Source: Nemertoderma westbladi (taxonomy: Eukaryota > Xenacoelomorpha > Nemertodermatida > Nemertodermatidae). Taken from it: a DNA stretch of 64,000 bases. The stretch covers positions 33,155 to 97,154 of the forward strand of contig JAUCBJ010004452.1 of NCBI GenBank assembly GCA_032718475.1, in the 5' to 3' direction. The first letter of the stretch is position 1. Each line of letters starts with the position of its first letter. Below, one piece after another: positions 19,956-29,795 of this stretch. The translations under genes were made by a program, and so were the position numbers. Under the pieces are notes generated by a model. That model was not told the origin of the DNA. It was given only the letters and a program-made list of their open reading frames with translations, and made no database searches.

Positions 19956-20297
19956 CCTTACAAAGGCTCAGTTTAAGTGAGGGTGGTTAAACAGGATGTT
20001 AAAAGTTTCATTCAGTGATAGCCTATGTCCTACGTTATGCTTTTCTTGGTTTTGCTATTATTTATATTCCCCCTTCCTGTGATATTAATAACTGTCACCG
20101 GATTAGTTACTTAAGTAACCCCTCTACTTGTATACAGAGAAGACTAGCTATAATTTTTTATTACTGCGCTAGCTTCCTACCAGACAGCTTTCTGGCTCTG
20201 TAACAATTGCCTATACTTACACTACGGGCTGTGCGGTACAGTAGTCTATTTCGTGAGGCCTACACAGTCTATCCTGCTGTACCCATGTGCCCCCCGC

Positions 20298-20840
20298 TTC
20301 CCTCCGTGGCGCCCTCAGTGCCCACAAGTTCTACGGTACTATGTACCCTACTACTCTGGTATGCGTACATACCCCCCAATTCCTCACGTGGCGCCCTCAG
20401 TGCCCACAGCTTCTACGGTACTGTGTACCCTACTACTACGGTATGCATACATACCCCCCAATTCCTCATGTGGCGCCCTCAGAGCCCACAGGCTCTACGG
20501 TACTATATACCCTACTACTATGGTATGCCTACATACCCCCCAATTCCTCACGTGGCACCCTCAGCGCCCACAAGTTCTACGGTACTATGTACCCTACTAC
20601 TACGGTATGCGTGCATACCCCCCAATTCCTCACGTGGTGCCCTCAGCGCCCACAAGTTCTATGGTACCATGTACCCTACTACTATGGTATGCGCACATAC
20701 CCCCCAATTCCTCATGTGGCGCCCTCAGCACCCACAACTTCTACGGTACTATGTACCCTACTACTACGGTATGCACACATACCCCCCAATTCCTGACATG
20801 GCGCCCTCAGTGCCCACAGGTTCTACGGTACTTAAATTAG
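20298..20840 (-). repeat. 82-bp tandem repeat, about 6.5 copies
   Basis: Copies begin at GTGGCGCCCTCAG-like cores at about 20306, 20389, 20470, 20553, 20635, 20717 and 20800. Each also has TACGGTACTATGTACCCTAC and CATACCCCCCAATTCCT. The same unit occurs in about two copies in element C. All three forward frames are open across it, which is a by-product of the repeat. Confidence 0.9.
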
Positions 20841-20960
20841 GTACGTTGGTACATTATTGTACCCTTCCGACATACATAATTCTAACTACCTACTAATATC
20901 TACTATCTACATTACTAAGTACTTATTTTATTATTTTGCTTATTATTTTTGTTTTTATGT

Positions 20961-21014
20961 GTGGGAAGGGCGTCTCGCCCTCATTCCCACCCCCCTCAGT
21001 CCAATATATTGGAC
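20961..21014 (-). promoter_or_regulatory. Post-pol hairpin and palindrome, element A
   Basis: GTGGGAAGGG...CATTCCCAC hairpin at 20961-20990, then a perfect 16-bp palindrome GTCCAATATATTGGAC at 20999-21014. Conserved in position with C (28816-28868) and, with one palindrome mismatch, in B. Confidence 0.5.
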
Positions 21015-21020
21015 TACTAA

Positions 21021-21300
21021 ACTCTAAGGCGACCCTTCCAATAGACAACACTTTCCTACCGCCCTTCTGTAGGTCTTCCTATCTTTGGCCCCTATCTTTC
21101 CTCCTATCCTCACTTCCACCAATCTAATCCTTCCATCTTCGCCCCCCCTCAGTCCAACTTATTGGATGACTCAACAACCTAAGGGCGATTCTTCCAACAG
21201 GCAACTCTCCCACTGCACCCCTGTAGGTCCTCTTAATCTTCGCCCCACTCTCCATGTCAATTCCAACTCTCTTGGAATTGACCTTCCCTTCTCCTCCACC
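21021..21300 (-). pseudogene. Two tandem versions of the pol end in element A
   Basis: 21021-21143 reads as the last 38 or so codons of integrase (VEVRIGGKIGAKDRK, then AVGKCCLLEG), matching C. 21175-21300 is a diverged second version, matching B instead. Both are followed by a palindrome-type GTCCAA...TTGGA sequence. This is the clearest sign that A is a recombinant. Confidence 0.65.
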
Positions 21301-21429
21301 CTTGAATTGGGTCTTTCCGTCACCTCACTGATCTCCTCATGGTCCCCTGGCAGCAAAATGCCACCCTTCATCTTGTCGTCGCTTGGCGGTAGAATGCCGC
21401 CCTTCATGTCATCCTCCACAGTCCCTTCA

Positions 21430-21833
21430 TCGCCTAGAACCATATAACCACCCCTGCTCACGGATTCTACAAACCTCCTCCACTCCTTCCTTGGTGGTTC
21501 CCTCGGATGCTTCGGTATCCCGAACTTCGCCTCGTATCCCTTTACTACATAGCGAAAATGCTCGAGGATCGCATTGTCCAATGACGGCGTCCCATAGGTC
21601 CCAACCAGTCATCGATCGTGCATCTCCCTAAACGGGTCTTGTAGCGCATGCGCTTTGTGACCCTTTGGTAGCAGTTTGTAGTATCCTTTCGTCTTCTCCT
21701 CCGGATGCCTCTGTGTGAAGTCCACTAGTAACTCCTTCCCAGTCTTCTCCGCTCTTGGTCTAATCTTCCCACATCTTCTCCCCTCCCACCCTGTCCTCCT
21801 ACTTGACCTCCTCCCCATCGGTATGCTTCTCAA
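21430..21833 (-). pseudogene. Displaced N-terminal segment of third ORF in element A
   Basis: Encodes GKELLVDFTQRHPEEK, then LPKGHKAHALQDPFREMH, a stop, LVGTYGTPSLDNAILEHFRY and PPRKEWRRFVESV. In C this lies inside the third ORF (29830-30170), but in A it is fused to the protease tail. It is followed by a GGILLPG repeat that also occurs in B. Confidence 0.65.
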
Positions 21834-21879
21834 CTGGACTGGCGTCTGTTCCGGACATCTCTCTGGATCTCTCGCCGTT

Positions 21880-23655
21880 CACTCTTCTCCATCCTCATAC
21901 CAATACTCGACAGGAACATCTATGTTCCATCCCATCGCCTCCAGGTCCTCCGCGTTGAACCCATTCTCCTCCGCCCACTCTATTGCTGTTGCTTCTCCTC
22001 CTGACTCATCTATCAGCGGTATTTCTATGGACTTATCCTCCACCCTTTCATCACGCCCCACTATGCATGATTCCAGATTCATACCCATCCCCAACTCCTA
22101 GTGTCCTTCCCCGGGCTGCTTCTTGTTTGGGTCCTCCCCATCACCCGTCATTGGTTTCTCCTCTATGTCCTCAATAGTACCGGACAGCATGCACCCTGAT
22201 GTCTCAGACACACCAAACGGTGTCCTCGTCTTAATTGGGCCAGTGAGCATCCATCCAAATGGCGTGAGAATGGCCATCGGGTCTCACTCTCTGTCATCAC
22301 CGAAAATGGTCTGTAGTCTCTCGTGGGCTGTCGGGCAATCCATGCCGATTATGAGAGATACTTTCGGGACAGCCAGTTCGGGCACGGAGAAATCGATGTT
22401 GTCCAGGTACAGGTATTGCTCGACCTCGATCTTTGTGGGTCGCCTGGCGGTAATATTAATCGATTCTATTATTCGGATGGGTTCGATGGTATCACCATAG
22501 CAGCACCCTGGTGTTATCGCTGATATCTCGCAACACCCCGTTCTCATCCTCAAGACCTCGTCCTTACTCGAGATAGTAGTTACCGCCATTTTGCTTGGCC
22601 TCGTCCACAACCCTATCTCTTCAGCCACCCAACTTTCCGCTAGTGTGAACGCTGCTCCGCTGTCGACCAACATTAACGTCGTGACCGACCGCCCGCTCTC
22701 TCCTATTATCCACACCGGTACCACCCCGAGTAGTACCGTTCCCCTTCTCTTCGCTCCCGTGGTGCTTGTCGCCATTGTTTGGCCTCCACTTCCATGTACC
22801 TCGTCGTATTTTACTGGTGTTTCTTTGCACTCTTCGAATCTGTGTCCTCCTACCATGCATCGATGGCATAGTCCATTTATACCAGTGTAGGCTACCCGAT
22901 CTTGTTTAAGCAACGCCTGCCAATGTCTGCAATTCATGGTCTTGTGGAATCCGTTTTTATGTAATTGGCATTTGTATTTTGGATTGTAGCATTCCTTGTA
23001 TAGCGCTTCACATATCGTGCGTAGATTCATATCTAGTGGTTTAGTGTTTTGGTTATTTGGACTCGGCCTACTGGGGGTGTTGGGATTATATTTGTTCGTG
23101 TTATTATTTTGTTTCTGTCCCTGCCACGGTGTGGCCCTACTCCCAGCTGTCTGTGGACTACAAGTCCCCTGAGTTTCCGCGTACAGTAGTGATTGTCTTA
23201 ATTTTGGTAGTGCATTCGCCGCACTGTGTTCGGGTTTAGGCCTGTTGTATTCAGCTTTCGGCACCTTCCCCAGACTGTCCTCGCTGTAGACTGGGTCTGT
23301 AATCAATTCCGCTTCATAGCTAAGGAAGTTCGACATCTCCTCCAGCCCTGGCTCCGCACCTTTCTTCTCCCGGGTGGAGAAGGCGCTCTTTCTCCACTTG
23401 TTCCTCAGCCAGATCGGTAGTGCCTGCGCTATCATAGTGATGTTATTCGATGCATTGAGTTCGTAAGGTGCATCTAGGGTCTTTAATACAATCAGTGCCT
23501 TTTCGACTTTATTTGCGAAGGTCTTAATGCTGACAGGGTTATCCTGGAGTCCGCCTGATGTTATTCCCCTTAAGGTTTGTCGGATAATCTTCGCAGGATG
23601 CCCGAATTCCCTGTCCAGGGCTCGCCATGCAGTCGTGAATCTTCCTTCAATATAT
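21880..23655 (-). pseudogene. Element A DUF1759 - CCHC - aspartic protease segment
   Basis: A 482-codon frame (23732-22284) covers most of it. Its first 30 codons are non-homologous junction sequence because the front of DUF1759 is deleted. In order: AWRALDREFGHPAKI and NPVSIKTFANKVEKAL (DUF1759), an Asn/Pro-rich linker, a CCHC knuckle (CHRCMVGGHRFEEC), the aspartic protease (LMLVDSGAAFTLAE, where DSG is the catalytic motif), and GMDCPTAHERL. A TGA at about 22282 then interrupts; the tail continues with FGWMLTGP, the usual junction to RT, but no RT follows. Compared with B there is no solo LTR and no DUF1759 frameshift. Confidence 0.85.
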
Positions 23656-23667
23656 TTTGATATATAT

Positions 23668-25157
23668 TTATATATTATTTTGTACACCAATATTAGGGTT
23701 ACTACTACCGGGTAAAATATTATTTCCTGCAAGAAAGTTTTGATTAGGGTTATCTATTATGGTACTATTAATATTAACTTCACCGGATGTATTATTATGA
23801 CCCCCCCCCCCCCCCCCCCCCCGGCTCGTACGGTCACACCAGTCTTGGGTCTGTCGTCCGGTACCTGTAAGTGGGGTATTAACAAAGGTTTCCATCACTT
23901 CCGGTTCCTTGTAAATACTACCCAAACCAGCCTCGCTCTCCGAAAAACCAATTTCTGCCAGTTCTAACCGGCACTTTTGTTTTGCTTGATATTGTATTAA
24001 CCCCCTCAGCCGGGTATGCATATCATCCCTCAAGCGTTTGCCTGCCCTCTCTCTCTCTCTCTCTATCCTCCCTCATACTCTGGTTGGCTAATTCTGTCTT
24101 CCTCGCCTCCCGCTCTCTACACTCTTTCGTTTCCCTCTCTACCCTCGCTGCCTCTCTCGCTTCTTGCTCTTTGCGCTCGTTCACTTCTCTCGCCTCACCC
24201 TCTCTAAAGTTTCTCGCCACTCTCTCGGCCCTCTCCTCACACTCTCTCGCTAATTCTCTCTCCCTCTCTAGTAACGCAGTTCCCTCAACCAACTGCCTTT
24301 CTAGTTCCTTTTGATCTAGCGCAACAATGTCTAATTAACACGCCAGATCTATATCTAACACCCATCTTGCTTTCGCGGAGGAAGTAGCGGACTTATCGGT
24401 CGCGATGGACTCCCGTCGCCTCTCTGTCCTACTAATTTTCCCCCGTTTGCTGGGGTTCCTACTAACCGACGACACCGAATCCTTGGGGTTAACCTCGGAT
24501 TCGCCGTCGTGCGGGTCTGCCCATCCCACTAACTTAATCCCCCTCGCATCCACTAAGTAAGGCCCTACGTACACTACATCCGCCTCCATCACCTCGGATC
24601 GCCACAATTCTAATAGTTCTGTGGCTACCCCCCTCGCCCTCTCATTCGCCAGTTCCCCCTGTCCAAAACGGACTAAATTGCGAAAGTGTTTATTGGACTC
24701 ACCTAGCCTCTGATATAGTTTAGGCTGGTCTACCTTTCTCCCTTCCTTGGCATCCTTTAACATTCTCTTGGCAGTGTTGTACGCCCGTCGCAGGCGATCA
24801 CTCGTCCCGACGTCCTCCTTGTTGACTCTACCTCCCCTCCTCGTCCGGCGTCGTACCGTCGGCCCCACCGTCGCCGATTCCGGTGGGCTGTTCGCCGCCC
24901 TCGGCCTGTGGTTGGCCGGCGACTTCGGTACTTCGACCGCTGTCGTCACCTCGCGTCGACTCCTCGTTATCTTTCCCTCCTCGTTGTCAGCCACCCTCCG
25001 CTTGGGTATCCGGACCGTCTCTTGCTGGCGAATCCGGGGTGGCGGGCCGGTATCATCTCGTCGCGGCCTCTCGGATAATTTGGTCTGTGTTGTCCGGGGT
25101 CTGCGGCGGCGTTCTTTCTCCCTCCGAAATCTGGGGCGTGTTTCGTTGTCCACTCAT
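23668..25157 (-). pseudogene. Element A Gag
   Basis: Starts at the ATG at 25157 (MSGQRN), 64 bases after the 5' LTR. The same domains as B Gag are present: LGESNKHFRNLVRFGQGELA, PYLVDARGIKLVGW, Ser-rich linker, Glu/Arg coiled coil, then RLRGLIQYQAKQK and an Asn-rich tail. Damage: a frame change near 24870, a TAA at about 24336 just after DIDLAC where B has CAA, a frame change near 24030, and a poly-G run (minus strand, 23802-23822) before the Asn-rich tail. Confidence 0.8.
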
Positions 25158-25220
25158 GTTTTCTCTTCGGGTCGTAATCACAGTTAGTTTGTCTTAGCTG
25201 CCTGATGGAAAGTTTTTCAC

Positions 25221-25878
25221 TGTGATGGGATCGTTGAGTTGTCAGTGAGATCCCGACCGGTTGGATTGTACGCGTCACTTTATTGCTGGGCTGCTGGGCT
25301 GCTGGTATAATATCTTTGGCCGAAGGCCGATGGGAAAACAATGTAGTTCGTTTCTCAGTATTAATAACCTCAGCGATAATAGCACAGTCAGAATAATACA
25401 GATATTACGAGTTAATCATACAACAGTATAGTAACAGCAAATGATATATAAATGATGGTCAAAAACTATGCCGGTCTGCAACTGTGAGAAAATCAACTGA
25501 CCAGTAAATCAGTAATTAGAGTAACTATATAATTGATACATATTGGTTTCAGCCCTACACTACTATGTGGCCTTTGGTACCCAATGGATGCATTCCTATG
25601 CTCCCAATCTACTTAATTGCAAGCTATTGGCTTAACTATTAATTCTCGCCTTGCCACTCCCTGTTGGAGTTACCCCCTACTGCTAGCCTCTCTAGCTGGT
25701 TTGTCCCTCTGAGGTGGTTTGACCTCTCACCTCTCTCTGTGGCTTAGGGCGTGTATCGCCCCCCCGAGTTGGTTATGAGGCGAGATTATTATTGGTAATC
25801 TCGCATCACCAACTATATTGGTAAAACGCCACTGGTTCCATTTTGGGTGGGCAATGTAGGGAATTGAATCCGCTTACA
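25221..25878 (-). repeat. LTR of element A (5' LTR)
   Basis: 658 bp, TGTGATGGG to CGCTTACA, pairing with 7871-8519. The conserved stem-loop is at 25767-25814 with inner stem GCGAGATTA/TAATCTCGC. Confidence 0.9.
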
Positions 25879-25883
25879 AATAC
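25879..25883 (+). repeat. Target-site duplication of element A, right copy
   Basis: AATAC, identical to 7866-7870. Confidence 0.85.
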
Positions 25884-26374
25884 ACTCACCAACGCGTTTT
25901 ATTAATTTGTAGCTGGGAATACGAGTTTTTTTCCTCAAATTGGGGAAAGAGATAGGGGTGAAATGCATACACTCCCTCATAAGCATGACCTAGATAATAC
26001 CGATGGTGCGATTTGCAGTGAAGATCTGCACTGGCTTCCCCAGCTTGTATGTATCGAAGTACAATTAACTCGTCTACACTTTCGATGTGTTGGCTAAAGA
26101 GGCAATCCCAACTAGCGTATCCTTTAAGTTGACATTAATGACATTGCATCATAAACTGACGACATACAGTGAAGATATGCTTATTATTGATGCAGCAATA
26201 AGCATTAAGGGTTGGTCTTTGAAATAAGAATAAAGTTCTTCTGATTCTGGTGAGTAGAATCTCGGCATGCTTCTCCACTAGCTGATTCATCTCATCACAT
26301 TGATGTCGCTTTTCTTCTAAGAAATCAGATAGGAAGTATACGTATCTCGAATCGATATCTTTCTCCAGGTTCAT
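25884..26374 (-). pseudogene. Coding-like stretch, upper part (interrupted by element A)
   Basis: On the minus strand one frame runs from an ATG at 26374 to about 25893 with a single internal TAA at 26135. Sequence includes YFLSDFLEEKRHQCDEMNQL, SQHIESVDELIVLRYIQAGE and HHRYYLGHAYEGVYAFHPY. It ends at TTG followed by GTGAGT, a consensus splice donor, only a few bases from the insertion point of element A. Either this is an exon with A in the intron, or the frame continued into 7440-7865 with a frameshift. A diverged relative of the FLEEK...EKHAEILL module lies at 26750-26860 on the same strand. Family not recognised. Confidence 0.4.
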
Positions 26375-26967
26375 ATTGGGTCACTACAGGAGGGAGGAAT
26401 GCGGGTTCTAGGTGCAAACATCTTTAAAGATAGCAAACCCAGCGCTAACCAGTTTCTCAGCGGCGGCGTCCCGGAGACTGAGTTTCATCAACGCGGGATC
26501 TTCAAACTGACTATCAACATTCCGAAACGGAGTCAGAAAGCACTTAAAACATTCAAACCGAATGAACTTATTAAGTCTTTATTACATTCATATTTGGAAA
26601 GTTTAGTTCCCAAGATGAGGGGATGGGAACGCATTGTTCGGCTTCACACATTGGTTAACCATCAGGAAAGTGTGGTGTTCTGAAATATGGCATAGATGGC
26701 CAAGGAAGTATGGAGGGGAACACTTGTGAAACTATAAAATGCGCAAATCGTGATATGCTTCTCCTCGAGCTGATTCCCCTCTTCTGTCGTCTGAGTTTTT
26801 CCCTAAAAACTCTGGGAAAGAATACACACGTTCATGATCATGATCGATGTCATGATGGATTCGTGGTTTATCGCGACATTGTCTTTGCGCATGGAATCGA
26901 AATAAAACCATCTCAGTTTCTGTGTCTAGATGGTCCGTATTGTGTAGATCAATAGGGTGGCATGTAG

Positions 26968-27365
26968 TTAGGAATCCATATACATACCATTTCGATGAGT
27001 GTAGCGTGCAGTGAATTTTCGATAATCGAATTCATGCTGGAGTTGTTCTTCAGTGATCGGTGGTTCGATATAACATCCATCATCAGCTGTCGTAGGTTTA
27101 CTAGCATCACCGCTTAATAAGTTATTATTTAGGCGCTTGTTGTCACTGTCAGCCAAATGAGTTATTATATTATCTTTAATCGTCTCGAAAGTATCACTGA
27201 GGTTGACTCCAGCATCCAATATTGTTTCTGTTGGCAAAGCGGCCAACAAATTGGATCTCATTGCTGCATTTGGGTGTCCTTCAAGCACGGCTTCCACTCG
27301 TTGGAACCATACTCTAGCGTCTTCCTCATAGAATTCTGGTAGTTTTACCTTCTGTGGATATGAAT
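26968..27365 (-). pseudogene. Ty3/Gypsy-type Gag fragment
   Basis: The minus strand encodes VKLPEFYEEDARVWFQRVEA, then RSNLLAALPTETI and IKDNIITHLADSDNKRLNNN. The LPEF..ED..WF..VE pattern is the standard start of metazoan Ty3/Gypsy Gag capsid regions. It ends early at a stop near 26968. About 330 bases upstream, at about 27680-27695, the element strand has TTTGGTGACCAGATTC, which resembles a gypsy primer-binding site, and the sequence beyond it could be LTR, truncated by element C. Confidence 0.6.
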
Positions 27366-27903
27366 GTGGTGTTTACGGATGAGGTACCTTCTGGCTGTTG
27401 AACCGATTGACTCTTCTGTATATGCGATGGAAGAATCTTAATTGCGTGTATTATAATTAATCAATATAATTAATCTGATTAAATTACATATTGGTTACTC
27501 TAACATCCTTCATTAGCCTCGTTGCGCTCATCCTGTTGTGTCTCAATTTTTATTCTTGACGCAGACTCACGATCATTATAACCATGCAAAGTCTTAGTGT
27601 GTCGGTGTAACTGCTGATTTATGGAAAGTGGATACTCGTATCCACTGTGAAACTTGTTGTGTTCGTTCTGTAGAATCTGGTCACCAAATATTTACCTTAC
27701 AACATTCAAATATCATTAAAATTATATTATAATTTTTTGGGAGAGTAGTCGTAACGCGACTTAGAAAGTCACGGTACAGCTACTCTAAAAGTCACATTAC
27801 GGCTACTTGTCGCGTTATGGCTAATCTATTGTCTTGGTTTTACATAGGGAATCATAATTAATATTATTATATTCTATTGTGTTTGTACAGATGAGGTCCG
27901 AAA
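27366..27903 (-). other. Possible gypsy leader and LTR remnant
   Basis: Non-coding. Apart from the primer-site-like TTTGGTGACC there is a palindrome-rich stretch (GTCGTAACGCGAC at about 27749) but no boundary I can define. It ends where element C's LTR begins. Confidence 0.35.
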
Positions 27904-28130
27904 TGTAAGCAGATTCAATTCCCTGCACTACCCAGTGGAAAATGGGGAAAGTGGCTTTTTACCAATTATAGTAGGGAAGGTGACATTAGTAATATAATGT
28001 CACCTAATAACCAACATAGGCAATACACATTGCCAGCCATAAGCGGAGTTGAGAGGCCATAAACCATCTCAAGGGGACAAAGGGGCTAGCAAGAAAGGAT
28101 AATGGCAGCAGGGAGAGATTAATACAGAGA
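27904..28130 (+). repeat. Element C 5' LTR, truncated
   Basis: Matches 32963-33180 with small differences; the last shared block is GAGAGATTAATA. The LTR stem-loop is at about 27970-28015 with a perfect 10-bp inner stem GGTGACATTA/TAATGTCACC. Confidence 0.8.
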
Positions 28131-28142
28131 AACGCTACGGCA

Positions 28143-28801
28143 TTATCTTTGTTTGCAATATTACGAGGGCCATGGGGATAGAACTAGCTCAGGACGCTAC
28201 GGAAAGGAGGACGCCATAAGCACCACATATGCTGGGCTGTGTAGAGTGCCTCGTCGGAAGCTCCAAGCAGCTCATGACCAAACTCATGAATAATCATATG
28301 GTCACTGAGGACGTACTAAGGACAGTTTTGGCGAAATGCGAGGGAGTTATCAACAGCTGCCCGCTGTATCCCGAGAACGACGATCCAGAATCGCTGGACG
28401 TCCTAACGCCAGCAAACCTGCTGATGGAGAGACCAGCAACGATCGACATGCGAAACATCAACGCAGACGATATACATTCGCGTCAGAGCTGGAAGGTGGC
28501 TAAGGCGATAAGTGCCGAGTATTGGACAAGGTAGATCCAAAAGTACCTTCCAACACTGCACAAGAGGAGCAAATGGAGGAATAACCAGAGGGAGCTTAGG
28601 AAGGGTGACTTGATAATAGTCACAGATGACACAATTATCAACAATCACTGGAGGTTGGCTAGGGTAGTTGATTGCTACCCCGGCGAAGACGGAAGGATTA
28701 GATCCGTGGAAGTGAGGATCGGAGGAAAGATAGGGGCCAAAGATAGGAAGTCCTACAGGATGGCGGTAGGGAAGTGTTGCATATTGGAGGGATTGCCCTA
28801 A
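28143..28801 (+). pseudogene. Element C integrase C-terminal region (DUF5641-like)
   Basis: One frame with two stops. Motifs: APHMLGCVECLVGSSKQLM (the region after the integrase catalytic core), GVINSCPLYPENDDPESLDV and TPANLLMERPA, then KYLPTLHKRSKWRNNQREL, GDLIIVTDD and HWRLARVVDCYPGEDG, which is the BEL/Pao-specific DUF5641 tail. The TAG at 28532 stands where relatives have the Trp of RW..YLPTL (TGG to TAG); the TAA at 28217 also replaces a sense codon. Ends in TAA at 28799-28801. The catalytic core and RT are deleted. Confidence 0.85.
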
Positions 28802-28815
28802 TTAGTTGAGTCGTC

Positions 28816-28868
28816 CAATATATTGGACTGTGGGGGGTGGGAATGAGGGCGAGACGCCCTTCTCTCAC
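28816..28868 (+). promoter_or_regulatory. Post-pol palindrome and hairpin, element C
   Basis: GTCCAATATATTGGAC palindrome, then GTGGGAATGAGGGCGAGACGCCC with a partial closing arm. Same order as in A and B. Confidence 0.5.
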
Positions 28869-29795
28869 ACTAAACACAAAATTATAAAAATAAAAATAAG
28901 TAGTAAGTAGTACCAAGGTACACTTTAGGTAGACATTATGTACGTCTGATGGGTACGGATGTACCAATGTACATAATATATAGGTGTAGGTAGTTACAAT
29001 AACGTATGTCAGATGGGTACAAATGTGCCAACGTACCTAGTTTACATACGCACCACAAGCTGGGTCAATGGGAACAATATTAATACGTAATACGCACTAC
29101 TGTAGGCACTGAGGGCGCCACGCGAGTAGTTGAGGGGGGTATGTACACATACTGTAGTAGAAGGGTACATAGTACCACAGTGAGGATTAGAAGGGGTATA
29201 CATTATGTATGTCTGGTGGGCACAATGTGCCAATGTACGTAATAATATGTGCTACTGTGGGCACTGAGGGCGCCATGTGAGGAGTTGAGGGGGGTATGTA
29301 TGCGTAGTAGAATAGACCGTGTAGGCTGCATGAACTAGACTACTGCAGTGCATAGCCCATAGTACAGACTTAGGGTATTGTTACAGAGCCGGAAGACCGT
29401 CTGGTAGGAAGCTAGTACAACAATAGGAAAACTGTAGCTAGTCTTCTCTGTATACAAGTAGAAATGAATTACTTACGTAGTAATTGTGTAGCAGATAGAA
29501 TAATAGCACATAGGGGGGATAATATAAAATAATAATAAAATAATAATAAAATAAAAAAAATTATAGCAACTGAGAGGAAGGATTCCAGAATCATGATTAA
29601 AAGCAACGGACAAAATTGCAAATTAGGACCAAAATTGACACATAGGGAAATATTTTTACCAAAAACGAACGAAAAGAGCAGATAGGAGGTAGGCCATTGC
29701 TGATCGAAGCTAATTAAGATCTTATTTAGTAACCCTCTTACCTAACTGAGCCTTTTTAAGGCACCACCAGCTTGGTAAGAGAGAGTGGATTCGTG
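28869..29795 (+). other. Repeat-bearing spacer between pol and third ORF, element C
   Basis: AT-rich, with about two copies (29100-29300) of the 82-bp unit that forms the large array in A. No ORF that I support. CTGAGCCTTTTTAAGGCACCACCAG-like sequence just before the third ORF is conserved with A (about 19960). Confidence 0.6.

Larger units (their letters stand above)
7871..25878 (-). mobile_element. BEL/Pao-like LTR retrotransposon A, split by element B
   Basis: Two LTRs of about 650 bp in the same orientation bound the element, which is flanked by a 5-bp AATAC duplication, a typical size for BEL/Pao. Coding order on the minus strand is Gag, DUF1759/CCHC/aspartic protease, a scrambled middle, then a Gag-like third ORF. 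The central 8.7 kb (10806-19505) is element B. RT, RNase H and nearly all of integrase are absent. A's middle contains two tandem versions of the pol-end junction, one like B (21175-21300) and one like C (21021-21143), so A looks like a recombinant of two lineages. Its genes carry stops and frameshifts, so the copy is dead. Confidence 0.9.

Noticed and set aside
20207-20896. Three overlapping plus-strand ORFs of 169-229 codons
   Set aside because: All arise from the 82-bp tandem repeat, antisense to element A; no start or domain support.
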